A stretch of 64,000 nucleotides of DNA from positions 1,177,001 to 1,241,000 of the forward strand of contig NZ_PJBB01000003.1 of NCBI RefSeq assembly GCF_002836595.1, written 5' to 3'. The translations under genes were made by a program, and so were the position numbers. The DNA is from Tenacibaculum sp. Bg11-29 (GTDB lineage Bacteria > Bacteroidota > Bacteroidia > Flavobacteriales > Flavobacteriaceae). Below, piece after piece: positions 60,678 to 64,000 of this stretch. The notes under the pieces are model-generated. The model was not told the DNA's origin, ran no database searches, and worked only from the letters and a program-made list of their open reading frames with translations. Position 1 is the first letter of the stretch; every line of letters starts with the position of its first letter.

Positions 60678-61865
60678 TTAACTTAAGATCTCTTTAATTC
60701 TTTTAATAGCTTCGCGTAATTGTAATTCTGATGCTGCGTAAGACATACGAACACATGCAGGTGCTCCAAAAGCTTCACCAGTAACGGTAGCTACATTTGC
60801 TTCTTCTAATAATAACATAGAAAAATCACTAGCATTCTTAATTTCTTTTCCTTTAATCGTTTTACCAAAGAAAGCAGATATATCTGGAAAAACATAAAAA
60901 GCACCTTCAGGTACGTTCAATTTAAAACCATCAATTTTACCTAATAAATCTAAAACTAAATCTCTACGAGTTTTAAATTCGTCTACCATGTATTGAACTT
61001 TACTTGGCTCAGCTAAAACAGCTGTAATTGCAGCACGTTGTGCAATACAATTTGTTCCAGAGGTAATTTGTCCTTGCATTTTTGTACATGCCTTTGCAAT
61101 CCATTGTGGAGCGCCAATAAAGCCAATTCTCCAACCAGTCATAGCAAATGCTTTTGCTAAACCATTTACGGTAATTGTGCGATCATACATGCTTTCGATA
61201 GCACCAAAACTAAAAGGCTTGGTACCATAATTAATATGTTCATATATTTCATCAGATAAAATATAGATATTCGGATAATTTTCTAAAACTTTAGCTAATG
61301 CTCTATATTCAGCCTCACTATAAATAGTACCACTTGGGTTGTTAGGTGAATTAAAGAAAATCATTTTTGTTTTAGGCGTAATTGCTGCTTCTAATTGTGC
61401 TGGAGTAATTTTAAAATCATCTTCAATAGAAGAAGGGATTTCAACAAATTTTGCTTCACATAAAGTAGCAATTGCTGAATAACTTACCCAATAAGGAGCT
61501 GGTAATAAAACTTCATCTCCGGGGTTTAATAAAACCTGTGCGATGTTAGCGATAGATTGTTTAGCACCAGTTGAAACTACAATCTGATTAGGAGCATAGG
61601 TTAAGTTATTATCACGTTTAAACTTTACGCAAATTGCTTCTTTTAATTCTACATATCCATCAACAGGAGTATATGAATTATAATCTTGGTTAATTGCTTC
61701 AATAGCGGCATCTTTAATAAAGTCAGGTGTGTTAAAATCTGGTTCACCTAAACTTAAACTAATGATATCTCTTCCGGCTGCTTTTAACTCTCTTGCTTTA
61801 GCTGCCATTGCTAAAGTTTGCGAAACAGGTAAACTGTTAATTCTGTTTGATAATGCGTTTGACAT
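60678..61865 (-). CDS. Aspartate-type aminotransferase (PLP fold type I)
   Basis: A 395-aa pyridoxal-phosphate enzyme of the AspC-like I-gamma subgroup. Marks: SLSLGEPDFNTPDFI, FNSPNNPSGTIYS, ILSDEIYEHI, PLP-lysine in VNGLAKAFAMTGWRIG, and the late VRMSYAAS with the substrate-carboxylate Arg. It probably makes aspartate or handles prephenate/other keto acids. Confidence 0.92.
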   Translation of the reverse strand: MSNALSNRINSLPVSQTLAMAAKARELKAAGRDIISLSLGEPDFNTPDFIKDAAIEAINQDYNSYTPVDGYVELKEAICVKFKRDNNLTYAPNQIVVSTGAKQSIANIAQVLLNPGDEVLLPAPYWVSYSAIATLCEAKFVEIPSSIEDDFKITPAQLEAAITPKTKMIFFNSPNNPSGTIYSEAEYRALAKVLENYPNIYILSDEIYEHINYGTKPFSFGAIESMYDRTITVNGLAKAFAMTGWRIGFIGAPQWIAKACTKMQGQITSGTNCIAQRAAITAVLAEPSKVQYMVDEFKTRRDLVLDLLGKIDGFKLNVPEGAFYVFPDISAFFGKTIKGKEIKNASDFSMLLLEEANVATVTGEAFGAPACVRMSYAASELQLREAIKRIKEILS

Positions 61866-61888
61866 TGTGTTGTTAAGTTGTGTGTTGT

Positions 61889-62980
61889 TTATGCTAATTT
61901 TGGTTCTTTACCTAAAGAACCTAATTGTTTAAAGTGCTCGATAAAAGCTCTTGTCATTGTTTTATATTCGTTGTATGGCAAATTAAATTCTTCTGCCGTT
62001 TCCTTTACTATTTTCGCTAATTTATTATAATGAACATGCGAGATATGAGGAAAAATATGGTGTTCAACTTGGTGATTTAATCCACCAGTATAAAAGTTAA
62101 CTAACCAGTTTTTAGGCGCAAAATTAGAAGTAGTATATAATTGATGAACTGCCCAAGTGTGTTCTAAATTACCGTCTTTATCTGGTAAAGGCATTTCTGT
62201 ATTAGGTACTACGTGTGCTAATTGAAAAACAACACTTAAAATCATCCCTGCTGTATAGTGCATAATAAAGAAACCTATTAGAATTTTCCACCAAGCAATA
62301 TCCATAACAAGTAATGGTAATACAAGCCATAAAGTATAATAAGCAATTTTAGAAACAACTAATTTTGTCCATTCTACCTTCGGGTTTGGGAACTTACCGT
62401 ACGATAATTTACGTTTTAAATAACTACTCATTTGTTTGAAATCAGTAGTAATAGCCCAATTAATAGTTAATAATCCGTATAAGAAAATTGAATAAAATTT
62501 TTGAAATTGGTGTATAGGTAACCATTTTGAATGTTTAGAAAAGCGAATAATTCTACCAGCATCAATATCTTCATCATGCCCTTTAATATTGGTAAAGGTA
62601 TGGTGTAATACGTTGTGTTGTACTTTCCAATTATATACATTTCCTGCTAAAATGTAAATACTACTACCCATTAATTTATTTAGCCAGTTTCTACTTGAAA
62701 AAGAATCGTGGTTAGCGTCGTGCATTACATTCATACCAACTCCAGCCATACCTATACCCGTAATCGTAATAAGTAAAGCCATTGCCCATTGTGGCATACT
62801 TACGGTTAAAATTAATATAAAAGGAACTAAGAAAGCAGCAAACATAATAATGGCTTTTGAATATAGCTTCCAATTACCTGTACGTTTAATATTGTTTTCT
62901 TTAAAATATGTGTTAACTCGTTTGTTAAGAGTTCGAAAGAACTTTACGTTGTTTGTTCTAGAGAAGTTTATTGTCTTCAT
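61889..62980 (-). CDS. Acyl-lipid/acyl-CoA fatty acid desaturase
   Basis: A 363-aa membrane di-iron desaturase with four or five helices. The three histidine boxes are HDANHDS, HNVLHHTF and NHQVEHHIFPH. The Gln-x2-His-His form of the third box is typical of front-end-like desaturases, though there is no cytochrome b5 domain. It adds double bonds in membrane lipids. A minus-strand -7 element TACTTTTG lies at 63001-63008. Confidence 0.9.
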   Translation of the reverse strand: MKTINFSRTNNVKFFRTLNKRVNTYFKENNIKRTGNWKLYSKAIIMFAAFLVPFILILTVSMPQWAMALLITITGIGMAGVGMNVMHDANHDSFSSRNWLNKLMGSSIYILAGNVYNWKVQHNVLHHTFTNIKGHDEDIDAGRIIRFSKHSKWLPIHQFQKFYSIFLYGLLTINWAITTDFKQMSSYLKRKLSYGKFPNPKVEWTKLVVSKIAYYTLWLVLPLLVMDIAWWKILIGFFIMHYTAGMILSVVFQLAHVVPNTEMPLPDKDGNLEHTWAVHQLYTTSNFAPKNWLVNFYTGGLNHQVEHHIFPHISHVHYNKLAKIVKETAEEFNLPYNEYKTMTRAFIEHFKQLGSLGKEPKLA

Positions 62981-63100
62981 TTATTGTGTATTATAAATTG
63001 CAAAAGTAAACGTTTTTACTAGATGGTTATGGCTCTTAGGTAATTTTTTAACAAGAAACATATCTTTTGTTATATAAATGACAATTACCAATTAGTTTTT

Positions 63101-63108
63101 TATTTTTG
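63101..63108 (+). promoter_or_regulatory. Candidate -7 element of rsmG
   Basis: TATTTTTG, 18 bp before the rsmG ATG, matches TAnnTTTG. Confidence 0.45.
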
Positions 63109-63126
63109 CAGTGAAAAAAATAATCA

Positions 63127-63756
63127 ATGGAACTTATAAAAAAATACTTTAACGATTTAACTGAAACACAGTTAGAACAGTTCTCTAAATTACAAGGTTT
63201 GTATGAAGATTGGAACTTGAAAATTAATGTTGTTTCTCGTAAAGACATTGATGAATTATATTTGCGACATGTTTTACATTCATTAGGTATTGCTAAGGTT
63301 GTGTCTTTTAAACCAGGTTCTAAAGTGATGGATGTTGGTACAGGTGGAGGTTTCCCTGGAATTCCGTTAGCTATTTTATTTCCTGAAACACAATTTCATT
63401 TAGTTGATTCTATAGGTAAAAAGATAAAAGTAGTAAACGAAGTAGTTGAAGGTTTGGGTTTGTTAAACGTAAAAACAACGAACGGACGTGTAGAGGAGGT
63501 TAAAGATACGTATGATTTTATTGTAAGCAGAGCCGTTGCACAAATGGAGACTTTTGTTGGTTGGACAAAAGGAAGGATTGCTAAAAAGCAAAACCACGAT
63601 TTAAAAAACGGAATTTTGTATTTAAAAGGTGGCGATTTAACCGAAGAGTTAGAGAAATATACATCAGCAACAATTTATAATTTGCCAGATTTTTTTGAAG
63701 AAGAATTTTTTGAAACTAAAAAAGTGGTGCATTTAGGAATGAAATTTAAGAGCTAA
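63127..63756 (+). CDS. rsmG: 16S rRNA (guanine527-N7)-methyltransferase
   Basis: A 209-aa SAM enzyme. SAM loop VMDVGTGGGFPGIPLAILFP and IVSRAVAQMETFVGW are diagnostic for RsmG (GidB). Full length, single gene, before a strong terminator. Confidence 0.95.
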   Translation: MELIKKYFNDLTETQLEQFSKLQGLYEDWNLKINVVSRKDIDELYLRHVLHSLGIAKVVSFKPGSKVMDVGTGGGFPGIPLAILFPETQFHLVDSIGKKIKVVNEVVEGLGLLNVKTTNGRVEEVKDTYDFIVSRAVAQMETFVGWTKGRIAKKQNHDLKNGILYLKGGDLTEELEKYTSATIYNLPDFFEEEFFETKKVVHLGMKFKS

Positions 63757-63777
63757 ATAAGTTCACTAAAAAGTAAT

Positions 63778-63815
63778 AAAAAAAGGCATTTGATTAAAAA
63801 TCGAATGCCTTTTTT
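63778..63815. terminator. Bidirectional terminator after rsmG
   Basis: AAAAGGCATTTGAT / ATCGAATGCCTTTT stem (one mismatch) with T-run, between convergent genes. Confidence 0.88.
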
Positions 63816-63831
63816 ATATTAATCAAAGTTT

Positions 63832-64000
63832 TTATTTTTTAATAACCGAAAATACGTAGTCCATTTCCGAAGCAATTAATAAGCAACATGCAGCATATTT
63901 TTCTTTTTCTAAAGGTGTGTTATCATATGCCTTCGGGTCTTCAAAAGTTATAGGAAAACGACCTTCAGCTCCTGTTATAAAAGGGCACCCATCATCTGCT
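63832..64000 (-). CDS. C-terminal part of a protein, cut off at the window edge
   Basis: Only the last 55 codons are present, ending at TAA 63832-63834. The visible sequence begins ADDGCPFITGAEGRFPITFE and has a Cys-Cys pair in KYAACCLLIASEMDYVF near the end. I do not know the family; the conserved-looking Gly/Asp-rich stretch suggests a soluble enzyme or binding protein. Confidence 0.75.
   Translation of the reverse strand, partial: ADDGCPFITGAEGRFPITFEDPKAYDNTPLEKEKYAACCLLIASEMDYVFSVIKK

Overview
This window looks like a chromosomal segment of a marine flavobacterium (Bacteroidota, Flavobacteriaceae, close to the Tenacibaculum/Polaribacter type). The evidence is its low GC content, promoters of the Bacteroidota form (TTTG, about 19 bp, TAnnTTTG), and weak or absent Shine-Dalgarno sites. 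Typical flavobacterial families also point this way: BatABCDE, an IPExxxVDY protein, a CarboxypepD_reg TonB receptor, and the conserved purN / acpP-fabF-rnc-pyk neighbourhood. No phage, transposase, plasmid or CRISPR signal was seen.

Region 1 (1-6.8 kb). After the truncated start of an exported protein comes a nine-gene minus-strand cluster that reads as an arsenosugar (organoarsenic) biosynthesis locus. In transcription order it holds a DUF547 protein, an AhpD-like peroxidase-like protein, the radical SAM enzyme ArsS, an unknown 141-aa protein, an exported rhodanese, a TIGR04282/DUF2064 glycosyltransferase, a purine-nucleoside phosphorylase, a DoxX membrane protein and the arsenite methyltransferase ArsM. 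The genes overlap or nearly abut, and a terminator follows arsM. This is the most interesting system in the window.

Region 2 (7.0-12.6 kb). Three tRNA genes (Leu, Leu, Gly) precede a plus-strand respiratory cluster: haem O synthase, two cytochrome oxidase subunit III proteins, subunit IV, a cysteine-free Sco-like protein, a true Sco protein, a DUF420 protein and a small CxxC protein.

Region 3 (12.7-36.1 kb) is mostly housekeeping: TolC, TsaB, MscS, dodecin, RNase H, PurN, AcpP-FabF-Rnc, pyruvate kinase, an M28 peptidase, SSB, YitT, Tex, a LytTR regulator, a serine hydrolase, a bestrophin-like protein and MetG. It includes a GNAT acetyltransferase gene broken by one in-frame TGA.

Region 4 (36.1-45.2 kb) holds a 420-bp intergenic leader with dyad symmetries before a DUF4198-like exported protein, then an LD-carboxypeptidase, YraN, a TlpA-like protein, an SDR enzyme, CvpA and a carbonic anhydrase/SulP transporter pair that probably handles bicarbonate.

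Region 5 (45.2-53.5 kb) is the complete Bat operon (MoxR, DUF58, Bat-associated protein, BatA, BatB, BatC, BatD, BatE). Region 6 (53.7-64 kb) has a TonB receptor, LpxH-like hydrolase, nucleoside deaminase, an MGMT protein carrying an in-frame repeat insertion, TatD, a retropepsin-like protein, an aminotransferase, a desaturase and RsmG, and ends in a truncated gene. Small dispersed inverted repeats (GAGCGnAGTCGA core) occur twice in the arsenosugar cluster and once inside the MGMT gene.
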